NCBI RefSeq assembly: GCF_046254955.1
Contig: NZ_JBJXRG010000001.1
Span: 620,001-684,000 of the forward strand
Origin: Qipengyuania_C sp046254955
GTDB lineage: Bacteria; Pseudomonadota; Alphaproteobacteria; Sphingomonadales; Sphingomonadaceae
Reading direction: 5' to 3'
DNA: 64,000 nt
In this document: positions 47,592 through 56,564 of the stretch, piece after piece
Position numbering within the stretch: position 1 is the first letter of the stretch
Layout: every line of letters begins with the position of its first letter
Made by a program: the position numbers and the translations under genes
The notes under the pieces: generated by a model
What the model saw: only the letters and a program-made list of their open reading frames with translations
Told to the model about the DNA's origin: nothing
Databases searched by the model: none

Positions 47592-49196
47592 CTACTTGTC
47601 GATGACTTCGCCAGCAGCCTTGGCGCGCTCTACAACGCTTGCTGCCGACGCAGGCACCAGCTTGAGCGCGGCGATCAACATGACGAGCCCGAAGGGTGCA
47701 GCGACCAAAGTCGCCAGCATTCCGATCGAGAGATCATCGCCATTGGTTGCCGAGACATAGCCAGCAAGGAACGGACCTATTCCCAAGCCGATCAACGTGG
47801 TCGAGAGAAAGAACGTAGCCGTCGCCAGCCCCCGCATGCGCGGCAGCACCAGTGCCTGGCTTGTCGCAGCAGCTGCGCCGAGCGCGGATGCGGAAACCAT
47901 CTGCGTGAAGAAGCTGGCGATATAGAAGATGACCACATTGTCGGTCGTATAGGCCACGATTGTAGGCGGCACAGTTCCCACCAGTCCGAACAGGATCACC
48001 CAGACCCTACCATCGGGACGGCGCTCGAGCAGGTAGTCCGCCATCCGCCCTCCCAGGATCACCCCCAGAAATCCCGCAACCGCGGAAGGCGCGCCGAGGA
48101 ACCATCCCAGATCGCTCTTGTCGACACCCATCGTGCGCTCGGCATAGGGCGCACCCCAGTAAGACGCCGCATAGGCCATGAAGGCGACCGTCCCATAACC
48201 GAGAATGACCGTCAGGAATGCCGGCGAACCCCACGTGAGATGGAACGTCGGCAAGTCGCGTGCGCGCAGGCCCATCGCCCAACTGAAAACCGCATAGTAG
48301 CCGACCCCCAGGAAGAGCCACTGATCGGAATAGCCCGATACGATCGAAGAGGTGGCGGGAAAATTCTGCGACAACACCCATCCCAGAACGGCAAAGAATA
48401 CCGCGCCTGCGATGTTGTAGAGTAGCGCCATCGTGCCGCGCTTGGCCGCTCCGATCAGCGTGAAGGGGGGAATGACTTGCAGCAGCTCATCGAAAAAGCC
48501 TGACCATGGTGCCGGATCTTCAGGTGTCGGCATTCCGTCGATCGCGCCGCGAACGGGCTCCCGCAAAGACAGAACCCAGATTGCCAGCAACAGGCCCGGA
48601 ATGCCCACTGCGAGAAACGCAGCTTGCCAACCGACCAGACCCAGCGGTCCGCCTCCAGGGTAAGTCGCGTTCCAGTTTTCGACGACGAGCGCACCGATCA
48701 GGAGCGAGATACCGCCGCCGATGTAGAGCCCGGACGAGTAGATCGCGAGCGCCGTGGCACGCAGCCTTGCGGGAAACCAGTCCGAGATCAGCGAATAGGC
48801 AGAAGGACTTGCAGTCGCTTCGCCCACCCCCACCCCGACACGGGCGATGGTGAGCGTTGCGGCGTTCTTGGCAAATCCCGAAAGCGCGGTCATGGTCGAC
48901 CACAGCGCAAGACCAATGGCCATCAGCCTGATGCGCTTCCAGCTATCGGCAAGCTTGCCGAGCGGAATTCCGAACAAGGCATAAAAGACCGCGAATGCGG
49001 TACCGTAAAGAAAACCCAGGTAGTCGTCCGAAACGCCAAGATCAGCCTTGATATCGTTGGCCAGGATCGAAAGGATCTGCCGGTCGATAAAGTTCAGCAT
49101 GTAGACCACGACCAGCACGCCCAGGGCATACCAGCTGTATGTCGGCACCTTCTGGCTCGCTGCTTCGCTCGCCGATACCTTGGCTTCCTCGCTCAA
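47592..49196 (-). CDS. MFS transporter (spinster-like)
   Basis: 534 aa major-facilitator permease with about 12 membrane spans. The early motif YMLNFIDRQILSILANDIKA and GIPLGKLADSWKRIRLMAIG (motif A) place it in the spinster-like/AnmuP-type MFS group common in sphingomonads; substrate unknown, possibly an organic acid or sphingolipid-like compound. The TTG at 49196 is taken as start with upstream GGGGAAGAGG; the alternative ATG at 49232 lies within the queC end and adds 12 residues. Confidence 0.85.
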   Translation of the reverse strand: MSEEAKVSASEAASQKVPTYSWYALGVLVVVYMLNFIDRQILSILANDIKADLGVSDDYLGFLYGTAFAVFYALFGIPLGKLADSWKRIRLMAIGLALWSTMTALSGFAKNAATLTIARVGVGVGEATASPSAYSLISDWFPARLRATALAIYSSGLYIGGGISLLIGALVVENWNATYPGGGPLGLVGWQAAFLAVGIPGLLLAIWVLSLREPVRGAIDGMPTPEDPAPWSGFFDELLQVIPPFTLIGAAKRGTMALLYNIAGAVFFAVLGWVLSQNFPATSSIVSGYSDQWLFLGVGYYAVFSWAMGLRARDLPTFHLTWGSPAFLTVILGYGTVAFMAYAASYWGAPYAERTMGVDKSDLGWFLGAPSAVAGFLGVILGGRMADYLLERRPDGRVWVILFGLVGTVPPTIVAYTTDNVVIFYIASFFTQMVSASALGAAAATSQALVLPRMRGLATATFFLSTTLIGLGIGPFLAGYVSATNGDDLSIGMLATLVAAPFGLVMLIAALKLVPASAASVVERAKAAGEVIDK

Positions 49197-49209
49197 ACCT
49201 CTTCCCCGA

Positions 49210-49917
49210 TTACTCCGGCTTTGGTGCCGCATAAGGGGTGGTATCGACTAACCCAGCTTCGTGAAAGCCATTTCTCCTGAGGCGGCAACTATCGCAAAGC
49301 CCGCATGCCAATCCATCGGCTTGGGGATCGTAGCACGACCAACTCCACGAGGGATCGAGGCCAAGACGCGCTGATTCGCTGGCAATCTCTGCCTTGGTCA
49401 TCATCTGCAAAGGGGCATGGATTGTGAAAGGCTGGCCCTCGACCCCTGCTTTGGTGGCCAGCCGCGCGGTCTCAGCGAAACTCGAAATGAACTCGGGTCG
49501 GCAATCGGGGTAGCCCGAATAGTCGAGTGCATTAACGCCAATGAAGATGTCGCTCGCGCCAGCCGCTTCGGCGCAGGCGGTCGTCAGAGCCAGAAACACG
49601 AGATTCCGGGCGGGGACGTAGGTTACTGGAATATCGCCTGCCAGTCCGGACTTCGGCACCGGGATATCGTCGGTCAAGGCTGACCCGCCGAAAGCGCGGA
49701 GGTCGAGCGGCAACATGATATGACGAACGGCGCCAAGCCGCTGGGCGATGTCATTCGCCGCCTCAAGTTCCCGCCGATGGCGCTGCCCGTAATTGATCGT
49801 CAGCGCGAGCACGTCGAACCCTTGCTCGCGCGCCAATGCTGCAGTGACCATCGAATCGAGTCCGCCCGAAAGCAGCACGACCGCAACTGGTTTGGTTGTT
49901 CCGGGATCTCCGACCAT
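49210..49917 (-). CDS. queC: 7-cyano-7-deazaguanine synthase
   Basis: 235 aa enzyme that converts 7-carboxy-7-deazaguanine and ammonia to preQ0 with ATP, in queuosine biosynthesis. The PP-loop motif is LLSGGLDSMV near residue 18, followed by TINYGQRH; the zinc-binding cysteines are in SCYDPQADGLACGLCDSC near the C-terminus. The ATG at 49917 gives the normal length; a TTG at 49953 would add 12 residues. The other que genes are not in the window, but gluQ, which acts on queuosine-modified tRNA-Asp, is at 16.1 kb. Confidence 0.93.
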   Translation of the reverse strand: MVGDPGTTKPVAVVLLSGGLDSMVTAALAREQGFDVLALTINYGQRHRRELEAANDIAQRLGAVRHIMLPLDLRAFGGSALTDDIPVPKSGLAGDIPVTYVPARNLVFLALTTACAEAAGASDIFIGVNALDYSGYPDCRPEFISSFAETARLATKAGVEGQPFTIHAPLQMMTKAEIASESARLGLDPSWSWSCYDPQADGLACGLCDSCRLRRNGFHEAGLVDTTPYAAPKPE

Positions 49918-49974
49918 TTCGGGAGCGCTAACCGCTTCGCGATAAGTCCGCAATGGACCAGGGGCTAGGCTGCC

Positions 49975-50415
49975 TTAGCCGCAAGTCCCGATGTAGCGCG
50001 CTTCAGCGGTGAAATGGAATGGCAGATCGTTGGCAACTCCGTGGCTTTCGAGCTGTACGAGTGTGGCAGTTTCCTTTCGCACACTGGTGCGGCCATAACC
50101 TTTGCCTCGGCAGACATATTGAACCGCCATTTCATCCTGTTCCGATTCTACCGAGCTGCGTCGGCAAGTCTGCCCTTGATGGCGCAGCTGGATCAGCTCC
50201 CGGCCCGTTCGCACACAGATCCGCTCATTCGCCGTTCCGTCTCGGTGGCGAACTTCCCACTCACCCTTCTTGAGACTTCCAAGCAGGTCGGCGCCCGGCG
50301 CTTGCGCACCTGCGGGCACGACAGCAAGTGAGGCCATGCAGGCAAGCGCCATTGTCCCAATTTTCCCAATTGAGCCAAAAGCTTGATGCCGCGAAAGCGC
50401 CTTTCGGAGCTTCAC
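49975..50415 (-). CDS. Hypothetical secreted protein
   Basis: 146 aa, no named family recognised. A signal peptide ends ACMASLAVVPAGAQA; the mature part has a tryptophan near its start (LLGSLKKGEWEVRHRDG) and four cysteines (ICVRTG, QTCRRS, VQYVCRG, IGTCG), likely two disulfides, compatible with a small periplasmic protein. GTG at 50415 gives a basic n-region (MKLRKALSRHQ); ATG at 50352 gives a shorter signal without positive charge. The frame extends further up into hslO. It lies 56 bp after hslO on the same strand. Confidence 0.6.
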   Translation of the reverse strand: MKLRKALSRHQAFGSIGKIGTMALACMASLAVVPAGAQAPGADLLGSLKKGEWEVRHRDGTANERICVRTGRELIQLRHQGQTCRRSSVESEQDEMAVQYVCRGKGYGRTSVRKETATLVQLESHGVANDLPFHFTAEARYIGTCG

Positions 50416-50471
50416 CAGAGGGACTGCAAATCTTTCCACGTTCGCTCTTATGCCATAACCAAGCTGAACAA

Positions 50472-51380
50472 TTACAGCATGATTGGAAAATTCTTCGAGC
50501 AGAAGGCACAATCGACTGTAATTACACCGTTTTCGCCACGCATCTCGGCGCGCTCTGCTTCCGGAAACTGGGACAGAACCTGCTCATAGTGCTCGATCGA
50601 GCAACGGCAGCCCTTCTCAAGCTGCGCACCCGGCTGGATACGTATCTCATCTTCCTCGTGAAAGAGCCGCCAGATCAACGCATCCATAGAGAGTGCCGGA
50701 TCCAGCAATTCCTCGTGGCGAATGCTTGCAGCGAGGATCGCCACATGTTCCCATTCTGGATGGTCCATCCGGGCGTGCAGCCGCTCGCGCCCTTCTTCGC
50801 CATCGGGAAGGTGCTGAGCCAGCAAACCTGCCGCCGAGCATCCCATTTCATTCGACGTGACCGCAACTCGCACCAGCGTGGGAACCTGCTCCGACTGAGC
50901 GAAATAACTCTCGCACGCTTCCGCCAGGGATTCGCCCTCAAGCGGTACAATACCCTGGTAACGGTTTGCTTCTGACCCGACATCGAAGGTTATCGCGAGG
51001 TAGCCCTTGCCGAACAATGTCGAAAGCGACGGGTTTGCTCCAAGTTCGGCGAGCGCATCCCCGTCAAAATCGACATAGCCGCGCAGCTCTCCGCCGCGAT
51101 AATCCACCACCAGCAGGCGTACGACGCCTTGCTCAGTCTGGGCCTGCATTGTCAGCTGCGATTTCTCGCCCTTGATCAGGCTCCCAAGCAAAGCAGCGAG
51201 CACCAGCGCCTCGGCCAGCAAATGCTTGATCGGCGCCGGATAGTCATGTGCGGCGAGAACTTCCCTGAGTGGTTCGCCAAGCCGAGCGGCGCGGCCCCGC
51301 GCATTTCGCGCAGGTAAGGTGAAGCCCAGCACCTGGTCGGCATAGATCTCGGTTTTGGCTTGCGGTGTCTGTTGTCTCAT
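50472..51380 (-). CDS. hslO: Redox-regulated chaperone Hsp33
   Basis: 302 aa holdase chaperone activated by oxidation. The zinc-binding redox switch at the C-terminus has the two motifs CRCS (CxC) and CAFC (CxxC). The N-terminal core is recognisable in HLLAEALVLAALLGSLIKGE and LVVDYRGGELRGYVDFD. Cytoplasmic. No argF-type coupling is evident: argF starts a separate minus-strand run downstream of argD. Confidence 0.92.
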   Translation of the reverse strand: MRQQTPQAKTEIYADQVLGFTLPARNARGRAARLGEPLREVLAAHDYPAPIKHLLAEALVLAALLGSLIKGEKSQLTMQAQTEQGVVRLLVVDYRGGELRGYVDFDGDALAELGANPSLSTLFGKGYLAITFDVGSEANRYQGIVPLEGESLAEACESYFAQSEQVPTLVRVAVTSNEMGCSAAGLLAQHLPDGEEGRERLHARMDHPEWEHVAILAASIRHEELLDPALSMDALIWRLFHEEDEIRIQPGAQLEKGCRCSIEHYEQVLSQFPEAERAEMRGENGVITVDCAFCSKNFPIML

Positions 51381-51426
51381 TGCGGCCAGTATATGGGGAG
51401 CAATGAGACCAGCGGAAGCCCCCTCC

Positions 51427-52392
51427 TCAGCTACCTAGGTGGCCGAGTGCCCATAGCAGTATGGATTTCTGCGCGTGGATGCGGTTCTCGGCCTCGTCGA
51501 ACACCACCGATTGCGGCCCTTCGAACACCCCATCGCTGACTTCGTCACCAACATGCGCGGGAAGGCAGTGGAGGAACTTCGCATCAGGTTTGGCTGTCGC
51601 CATTAGCGCTTCGTCGACCCGATAAGGCTCCATCGCCGCGAGCTTCGCTTCGGCATGGTCCTGGCCCATCGAGATCCACGTATCGGTGACGATGACATCT
51701 GCCCCTTGCGCGGCTGTGCTTGCATCGTGCGTCAAGGTGACCTGCGCCCCGCCCGTACGGGCCATTTCGACGAATTCGGCGTCCGGCTCATAGCCGGCCG
51801 GCGTGCCGACACGGACATTGAACTTCATCAGTCCCGCAGCTTCGAGGATGGAGTGCAGCACATTGTTGCCGTCTCCCAGCCAAGCCAATTCGAGCCCCGG
51901 CAGCGCCTTGCCATGCTCGATCACAGTCAGGAGATCCGCGACGATCTGGCATGGGTGCGAGCGATCGGTCAGACCGTTGATGACCGGAACATGAGCATAA
52001 TGCGCCAGCTCCTGCGCCTTGGCATGGTCATCGGTCCGGATCATGATTGTATCGACCATACGGCTGAGCACCCGCGCCGTATCGGCAATGGTCTCGCCGC
52101 GGCCCAGCTGGCTGGTCGCGGTGTCCATGATCAGCGTGGTGCCGCCAAGCTGACGCATGGCGATATCGAAACTCACGCGCGTGCGGGTCGAACTCTTCTC
52201 GAAAATCATCGCGAGCACATGGCCCTCGAGCGGCTTGTCAGCGTCGGCTCTGCCTTTCGGCCAACCCTTACGAGCAGCCTTGCGATCTTGCGCATCGTTC
52301 AGCATCGCGGCGATGGCATCACCGCCGGCATCGCCCAGGTCGAGGAAGTTGCGCACCTTCGGTGCCAGGTCCAGCAGGCTTTCGCTAGACAT
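51427..52392 (-). CDS. argF: Ornithine carbamoyltransferase
   Basis: 321 aa enzyme making citrulline from ornithine and carbamoyl phosphate in arginine synthesis. The carbamoyl-phosphate-binding motif is KSSTRTRVSFD, with HPCQIVADLLT, the ornithine-binding Asp in DTWISMGQ and the FLHCLPAHVG loop carrying the catalytic Cys. The start ATG at 52392 overlaps the argD stop, giving an argD-argF operon. Confidence 0.95.
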   Translation of the reverse strand: MSSESLLDLAPKVRNFLDLGDAGGDAIAAMLNDAQDRKAARKGWPKGRADADKPLEGHVLAMIFEKSSTRTRVSFDIAMRQLGGTTLIMDTATSQLGRGETIADTARVLSRMVDTIMIRTDDHAKAQELAHYAHVPVINGLTDRSHPCQIVADLLTVIEHGKALPGLELAWLGDGNNVLHSILEAAGLMKFNVRVGTPAGYEPDAEFVEMARTGGAQVTLTHDASTAAQGADVIVTDTWISMGQDHAEAKLAAMEPYRVDEALMATAKPDAKFLHCLPAHVGDEVSDGVFEGPQSVVFDEAENRIHAQKSILLWALGHLGS

Positions 52393-53579
52393 CAACTCGC
52401 TTCCGGATCATAGCTGGCCGTACCGGCAGACAGCTTCTCGAAGAACTCATCGATTTCGGCATCGCCGATGACCAGCGGTGGAAGCACGCGCAGCGTGTTA
52501 TCGCCGGCGGCTACAGTCAGCAGTTGGTGGTTGTCGCGCAAGTGGACGAAGAAGGGCCGGCTTTCGACCTTCATCTTGATCCCAAGCATCAGACCCTTGC
52601 CGCGAACAAGTTCGAACAATTCGGGGTAGTTACCGATGAATTGCTCCAACCGCGTACGAATGCGCTCGCCTTTCTCGCGCACCTCGGCGAGGAATTGCTC
52701 GTTCGCCACTGCTTCCATCACGGCCTTGCCCGCCGCCATGGCGAGCGGGTTGCCGCCATAGGTCGAGCCATGCGTGCCGAAGACCATGCCGCGCGCAGCC
52801 TTCTCGGTTGCGAGGCATGCGCCGAGCGGGAACCCGCCACCGATGCCCTTGGCTGTGGCCACGATATCAGGCGTGATGCCATATTGCTCATGGGCGTAAA
52901 GTGTGCCGGTGCGGGCAACGCCGCACTGCACCTCGTCCAGCACCAGCATCAGGTCGTTCTCGTCGGCCAGCTGACGCAGTCCTTGCATGAACTCCTCCGA
53001 GGCCGGGCGGATGCCCCCCTCACCCTGGATCGGTTCGACCAGGAAACCCGCCGTGTTCGGACCCATTTGCGCCTTGGCGCTCTCCAGATCATCGAACTCG
53101 GCATATTTGAACCCGGCAAGCAGCGGCAGGAAGCCGTGATGCATCTTCTCCTGATTGGATGCGCTGATCGTTGCCATCGTGCGGCCGTGGAAGGCATTCT
53201 TGAATGTGATGAGTTCGTACTTCTCGTCGTCGCCCACAGACTGGTGGTAAGCGCGCGCGGTCTTGATCGCCGTCTCGACAGCTTCCGCACCCGAGTTGGT
53301 GAAGAACACCGTATCGGCAAAGGTATTGTCGACCAGCATCTGCGCCAGTTCTTCGCCTTGCGGGCTGCCATAAAGGTTGGAGACATGCATCAGGGTCTCG
53401 GCCTGACGTTGGATCGCACCGATCAGCCCCTCATGCGAATGTCCCAGCAAGTTCACGGCGATGCCGCTGGCGAAGTCGAGATAGCGCGTGCCGTCTTCGT
53501 CGATCAGGTGGCAATGCTCGCCGCGCACAGGCCGCACGCCGCAACGAGGGTAAACTGGCATCAATGGGGAAATGGTCAT
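52392..53579 (-). CDS. argD: Acetylornithine aminotransferase
   Basis: 395 aa class III PLP aminotransferase converting N-acetylglutamate semialdehyde to N-acetylornithine; it may also act in lysine synthesis. The PLP Lys is in VATAKGIGGGFPLGAC, the cofactor Asp in LMLVLDEVQCGVARTG, and FTNSGAEAVETAIKTAR marks the N-terminal cofactor region. First gene of the argD-argF pair. Confidence 0.94.
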   Translation of the reverse strand: MTISPLMPVYPRCGVRPVRGEHCHLIDEDGTRYLDFASGIAVNLLGHSHEGLIGAIQRQAETLMHVSNLYGSPQGEELAQMLVDNTFADTVFFTNSGAEAVETAIKTARAYHQSVGDDEKYELITFKNAFHGRTMATISASNQEKMHHGFLPLLAGFKYAEFDDLESAKAQMGPNTAGFLVEPIQGEGGIRPASEEFMQGLRQLADENDLMLVLDEVQCGVARTGTLYAHEQYGITPDIVATAKGIGGGFPLGACLATEKAARGMVFGTHGSTYGGNPLAMAAGKAVMEAVANEQFLAEVREKGERIRTRLEQFIGNYPELFELVRGKGLMLGIKMKVESRPFFVHLRDNHQLLTVAAGDNTLRVLPPLVIGDAEIDEFFEKLSAGTASYDPEAS

Positions 53580-53702
53580 CGGATATCTCCGGAAGAATTT
53601 CGAAACGAGTCAAACGACAAATGGCGGCCCCGCAAGGAGCCGCCACCCATCAATCAATAAGAGGCTTGTGCCGCCATCGCCGGCGGCTGGCAAGCCCGGC
53701 TG

Positions 53703-54455
53703 TCAGCCCTCGACGGGCGCGAGGTTGACAGCCGAATATTTCCCTCGTCGGTCGACCTCGAGATCGAACTCGTAACGCTCTCCCTCATTGAGGCCGTGAA
53801 GGCCCGATCGTTCGACCGCGCTGATGTGCACGAATGCATCGGGCTGGCCATCATCGCGCACGAGGAAGCCAAAGCCCTTCATCGAATTGAAGAACTTGAC
53901 CGTGCCGGTCGCTCTTTCGCCGGTCAGCTCGCGCTGAGGTGGAGCGCTCTTCTGTTCGACAGCGATGACTTCGCCTACGACCTGCAGATCCTGCGCCGAA
54001 ACCTTGCCGCCGCGATCAACCAGGTTGAACTCAAGCTCCTGCCCTTCGGCAAGGCCTTCCAGTCCGGCTCGCTCGACAGCGCTGATGTGAACGAAAACGT
54101 CTTCACCGCCGGTTTCCTGCTGGATGAAGCCGAAACCCTTTTGCGAATTGAAGAACTTTACCGTGCCTTTGCCGGTCCCGACGACTTGGGCAGGCATGCG
54201 GTTGAAACCGCCCCCACCACCGGCGCCACCGCCTCCGCCGCCGCGAGGACCACCGCCCCCACCGCCGCCGAAGCGATCGCCGCCGCCGCCACCGAAACGG
54301 TCGCCGCCACCACCGCCGCCGAAGCGATCACCGCCTCCGCCGCCAAAATTGTCACGTGAACCGAAATCGCCACCACCCTGGAAAGGATCGAAGCTGTCTT
54401 CACCGAAACCGTCGCGCTTGTCCCTACCGCGGCGACGCCCTTTATCGTAACCCAT
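53703..54455 (-). CDS. Cold-shock protein with two CSD domains and Gly-rich N-terminal tail
   Basis: 250 aa. Two OB-fold cold-shock domains are at about residues 97-158 (KGTVKFFNSQKGFGFI, DVFVHISAVE) and 184-247 (TGTVKFFNSMKGFGFLV, DAFVHISAVE), both with intact RNP1 (KGFGFI/L) and RNP2 (VFVHI/AFVHI) motifs for single-stranded RNA binding. The N-terminal about 95 residues begin with a basic patch (KGRRRGRDKR) and continue as a Gly-rich tail with repeated DRFGGGGG units. It probably acts as an RNA chaperone. The upstream 307 bp could hold a long temperature-responsive leader. Confidence 0.92.
   Translation of the reverse strand: MGYDKGRRRGRDKRDGFGEDSFDPFQGGGDFGSRDNFGGGGGDRFGGGGGGDRFGGGGGDRFGGGGGGGPRGGGGGGAGGGGGFNRMPAQVVGTGKGTVKFFNSQKGFGFIQQETGGEDVFVHISAVERAGLEGLAEGQELEFNLVDRGGKVSAQDLQVVGEVIAVEQKSAPPQRELTGERATGTVKFFNSMKGFGFLVRDDGQPDAFVHISAVERSGLHGLNEGERYEFDLEVDRRGKYSAVNLAPVEG
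54204..54377 (-). repeat. Gly-rich repeat tract in the cold-shock protein
   Basis: Codons 27-84 encode almost only Gly with a few Asp, Arg, Phe and Ala, including three repeats of DRFGGGGG. The DNA is low-complexity GGTGGCGGC-like and could expand or contract by slippage. RGG-like composition is typical of RNA-binding and phase-separating tails. Confidence 0.8.
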
Positions 54456-54762
54456 AATTCTAGTCGTATCCTGTCACGCCGCCCAAACACTCAGCATGGA
54501 AGATCCGGGCCGCAAACTGGATCTGCCACAGCAGGAACGTGTAGAATCGACCTACCCCCGCCTTTCAAACCCCCTGCATAGCGTGAAAAACCACGTGTTG
54601 CGAGCGATTTGACATTTGTTGCTTTCTTGCCGTTCTTTTGTGACATTTTCGCATATCGAGCCGGGGAGCAGGTATGTTCTGGCTTGTCTGCTGCTCGATG
54701 CATCGGCAGGACGTGATACAGGAGTGCAGACCATCCGGCCTGCAAAGAGAAGGTGAACCCAC
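54456..54762. other. Intergenic region between the cold-shock gene and the TIGR01244 gene (307 bp)
   Basis: No supported gene. It must contain divergent promoters. A TTGACA (about 54608) exists on the plus strand but no good -10 follows at 17 bp. On the minus strand a 5' leader for the cold-shock mRNA is likely; no clear hairpin set was identified by eye. Confidence 0.4.
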
Positions 54763-55203
54763 GTGAGCGATTTTCGCAAGCTGTCAGATACCGTGTCAGC
54801 CAGCCCGCAGATTTCGCTGGCCGACCTCGAAACCGCAGGCACGGATGGTGTAGGCCTCATTGTGTGCAATCGCCCCGATGACGAAGAACCCGGGCAGCTC
54901 AATGTAGGTGAGATCGAGGCTTCGGCGAAAGAGCGCGGCATGGCATTCGCACACATTCCAATTACGCACGCGGGTTTCAGCCAAACCCAGGTCGCAGCGA
55001 TGCGCGAAGCGTTGGATAATGCCGAGGGCAAGGTGCTCGCCTATTGCCGCTCGGGAACACGCTCGACCCTGTTATGGGCGCTGGCGGAAGCATCAATCGG
55101 GCGCGATCCCGATGACATCGCCAGCCGCGCGATGGCGGCCGGCTACGATGTTTCGCCGGTCAGGCCGGCAATGGATATGCTCGCATCACAGGCTGGCGGA
55201 TAG
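54763..55203 (+). CDS. TIGR01244 family protein-tyrosine-phosphatase-like / sulfur transferase protein
   Basis: 146 aa DUF442/TIGR01244 protein with the phosphatase-fold signature C-x5-R: YCRSGTRST (Cys at about residue 94), fitting Cys-based catalysis. The N-terminal part includes SASPQISLADLETAGTDGVG and ITHAGFSQTQVAAMREAL. In related fusions this domain accompanies a persulfide dioxygenase, so sulfide metabolism is a likely theme. The start is GTG at 54763, preceded by AGAGAAGG. Followed 7 bp later by the membrane-anchored hypothetical gene. Confidence 0.82.
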   Translation: MSDFRKLSDTVSASPQISLADLETAGTDGVGLIVCNRPDDEEPGQLNVGEIEASAKERGMAFAHIPITHAGFSQTQVAAMREALDNAEGKVLAYCRSGTRSTLLWALAEASIGRDPDDIASRAMAAGYDVSPVRPAMDMLASQAGG

Positions 55204-55210
55204 CTGGAGA

Positions 55211-55621
55211 ATGAGCGCGGCGGCCATCCAGTTTGTCGGATCCCTGCTTGCGATCCTGGTTCTGGCGTGGATAGCAAAGAAGCTTGGCCTCGGCGGCGAG
55301 TTACGAATCGAAAGCGAAGACCATGCGCGTCAATTGGCCGACGAGGTTTTGAACGGGTTCGACCCTCAAGAGATTGAAGTTGGTAGCGACGGTCGGTCCG
55401 CAATCATGCGCGATGGGTCCGGGCAGGTTATGATCATGCGCCAGCACGGCAACAAGTTTGCCGGTCGCCTTCTTGGTCCCGGCAGCGGCTCGGCAGTCGA
55501 GGAAGATCGGCTGGAAGTGCGGACGGGAGACCGGCGCTTTGGTGATTTGCGGATGAAGCTTTCCGATCCAGGCCCATGGCAAGAACGGATTGCTGCGATA
55601 GCCGGATCACGCCATGCCTGA
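55211..55621 (+). CDS. Hypothetical single-pass membrane protein
   Basis: 136 aa, no named family recognised. One N-terminal transmembrane segment (FVGSLLAILVLAWIAKKLGL, about residues 8-27) is followed by a soluble domain with EDHARQLADEVLNGFDPQEI, a repeated DGSGQVMIMRQHGNKFAG strand pattern and RRFGDLRMKL. It overlaps the second sterol desaturase-type gene by 8 bp and follows the TIGR01244 gene by 7 bp, so the three form an operon. The frame upstream of 55211 is a shadow of the previous gene. Confidence 0.7.
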   Translation: MSAAAIQFVGSLLAILVLAWIAKKLGLGGELRIESEDHARQLADEVLNGFDPQEIEVGSDGRSAIMRDGSGQVMIMRQHGNKFAGRLLGPGSGSAVEEDRLEVRTGDRRFGDLRMKLSDPGPWQERIAAIAGSRHA

Positions 55622-56540
55622 CTTTTCACCGGTGGACTACGCCGTGCCAGGGTTTGTCTTGCTCGTCCTGATCGAAATGGTGTGGGCGCGGAAGCGGCGT
55701 CCGGATGCCTACGAGCCGAAAGACACGCTGGTCAGCCTCTCCTTCGGGCTCGGGAGCACGGTCGCGGGCGTCCTGTTCGGCGGCTTCGTCGTCGCGCTCA
55801 CGCTATGGGTCTACGAATTCCGCCTGTTCGATATCGGGTGGGAATGGTGGGTCTGGCCGATCGCCTTCGTGCTCGACGATCTTGCCTACTATGTTTTCCA
55901 TCGCACAGCCCACCGGGTGCGCTGGTTCTGGGCGGCGCATGTCAATCACCACTCGAGCCAGCATTACAATCTCTCGACCGCGCTGAGGCAGACCTGGACC
56001 GGCTTCTTCGCCGGCAGTTTCCTCTTCCGCCTGCCTCTTATCCTGATCGGCTTCCATCCCGGGATGCTGGCGATCTGCGCTGGCTTCAACCTGATTTACC
56101 AGTTCTGGATCCACACCGAGGCGATCGACCGCATGCCGCGCTGGTTCGAAGCAGTGATGAACACGCCAAGCCACCACCGCGTGCACCATGCGACCAATCC
56201 GCGCTATCTCGACCGCAATTACGCAGGGGTCTTCATCATCTGGGACAAGATGTTTGGCACGTTCGAAGCGGAAACCAGCGATGAGCGCATCCGCTACGGC
56301 ATCGTCAAGCAGCTGGGCAGCTTCAACTTGCTGTGGGCAGTGTTTCATGAATGGATCGGAATTGCACAGGATGTCTGGCGCGCGCCGTGGCGTCACAAAT
56401 TCTCCTACCTGTGGCGGCCACCAGGCTGGACGCATGACGGCAGCCGTGACACTTCGGACATGATCCGCGAGCGGTGGTTATCTCGGCAAAGACGGGTCCC
56501 GAATGAAAACCCGATTGCGAGAAGCGAGAGGCCCGCCTAG
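55614..56540 (+). CDS. Sterol desaturase / fatty acid hydroxylase family protein
   Basis: 308 aa integral-membrane di-iron hydroxylase. His boxes: FHRTAHRVRW (HxxxH), AAHVNHHSSQHYN (HxxHH) and PSHHRVHHATN (HxxHH), with about five hydrophobic segments. This is the second member of the family in the window, after the one at 28.7 kb; the two differ clearly in sequence. Substrate may be a carotenoid, fatty acid or sphingoid base; not determinable here. Last gene before the GMC oxidoreductase, 24 bp downstream. Confidence 0.87.
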   Translation: MPDFSPVDYAVPGFVLLVLIEMVWARKRRPDAYEPKDTLVSLSFGLGSTVAGVLFGGFVVALTLWVYEFRLFDIGWEWWVWPIAFVLDDLAYYVFHRTAHRVRWFWAAHVNHHSSQHYNLSTALRQTWTGFFAGSFLFRLPLILIGFHPGMLAICAGFNLIYQFWIHTEAIDRMPRWFEAVMNTPSHHRVHHATNPRYLDRNYAGVFIIWDKMFGTFEAETSDERIRYGIVKQLGSFNLLWAVFHEWIGIAQDVWRAPWRHKFSYLWRPPGWTHDGSRDTSDMIRERWLSRQRRVPNENPIARSERPA

Positions 56541-56564
56541 CCTTTCTTCAAAGTGAGGATAATC

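Noticed and set aside
47559..48425. 288-aa plus-strand frame within the MFS transporter gene
   Set aside because: Extremely rich in Arg, His, Glu and Gln, as expected from reading a hydrophobic transporter gene backwards.
54204..54377. Repeated GGTGGCGGC-type DNA as possible CRISPR or VNTR array
   Set aside because: It is an in-frame coding tract for Gly-rich repeats without unique spacers.
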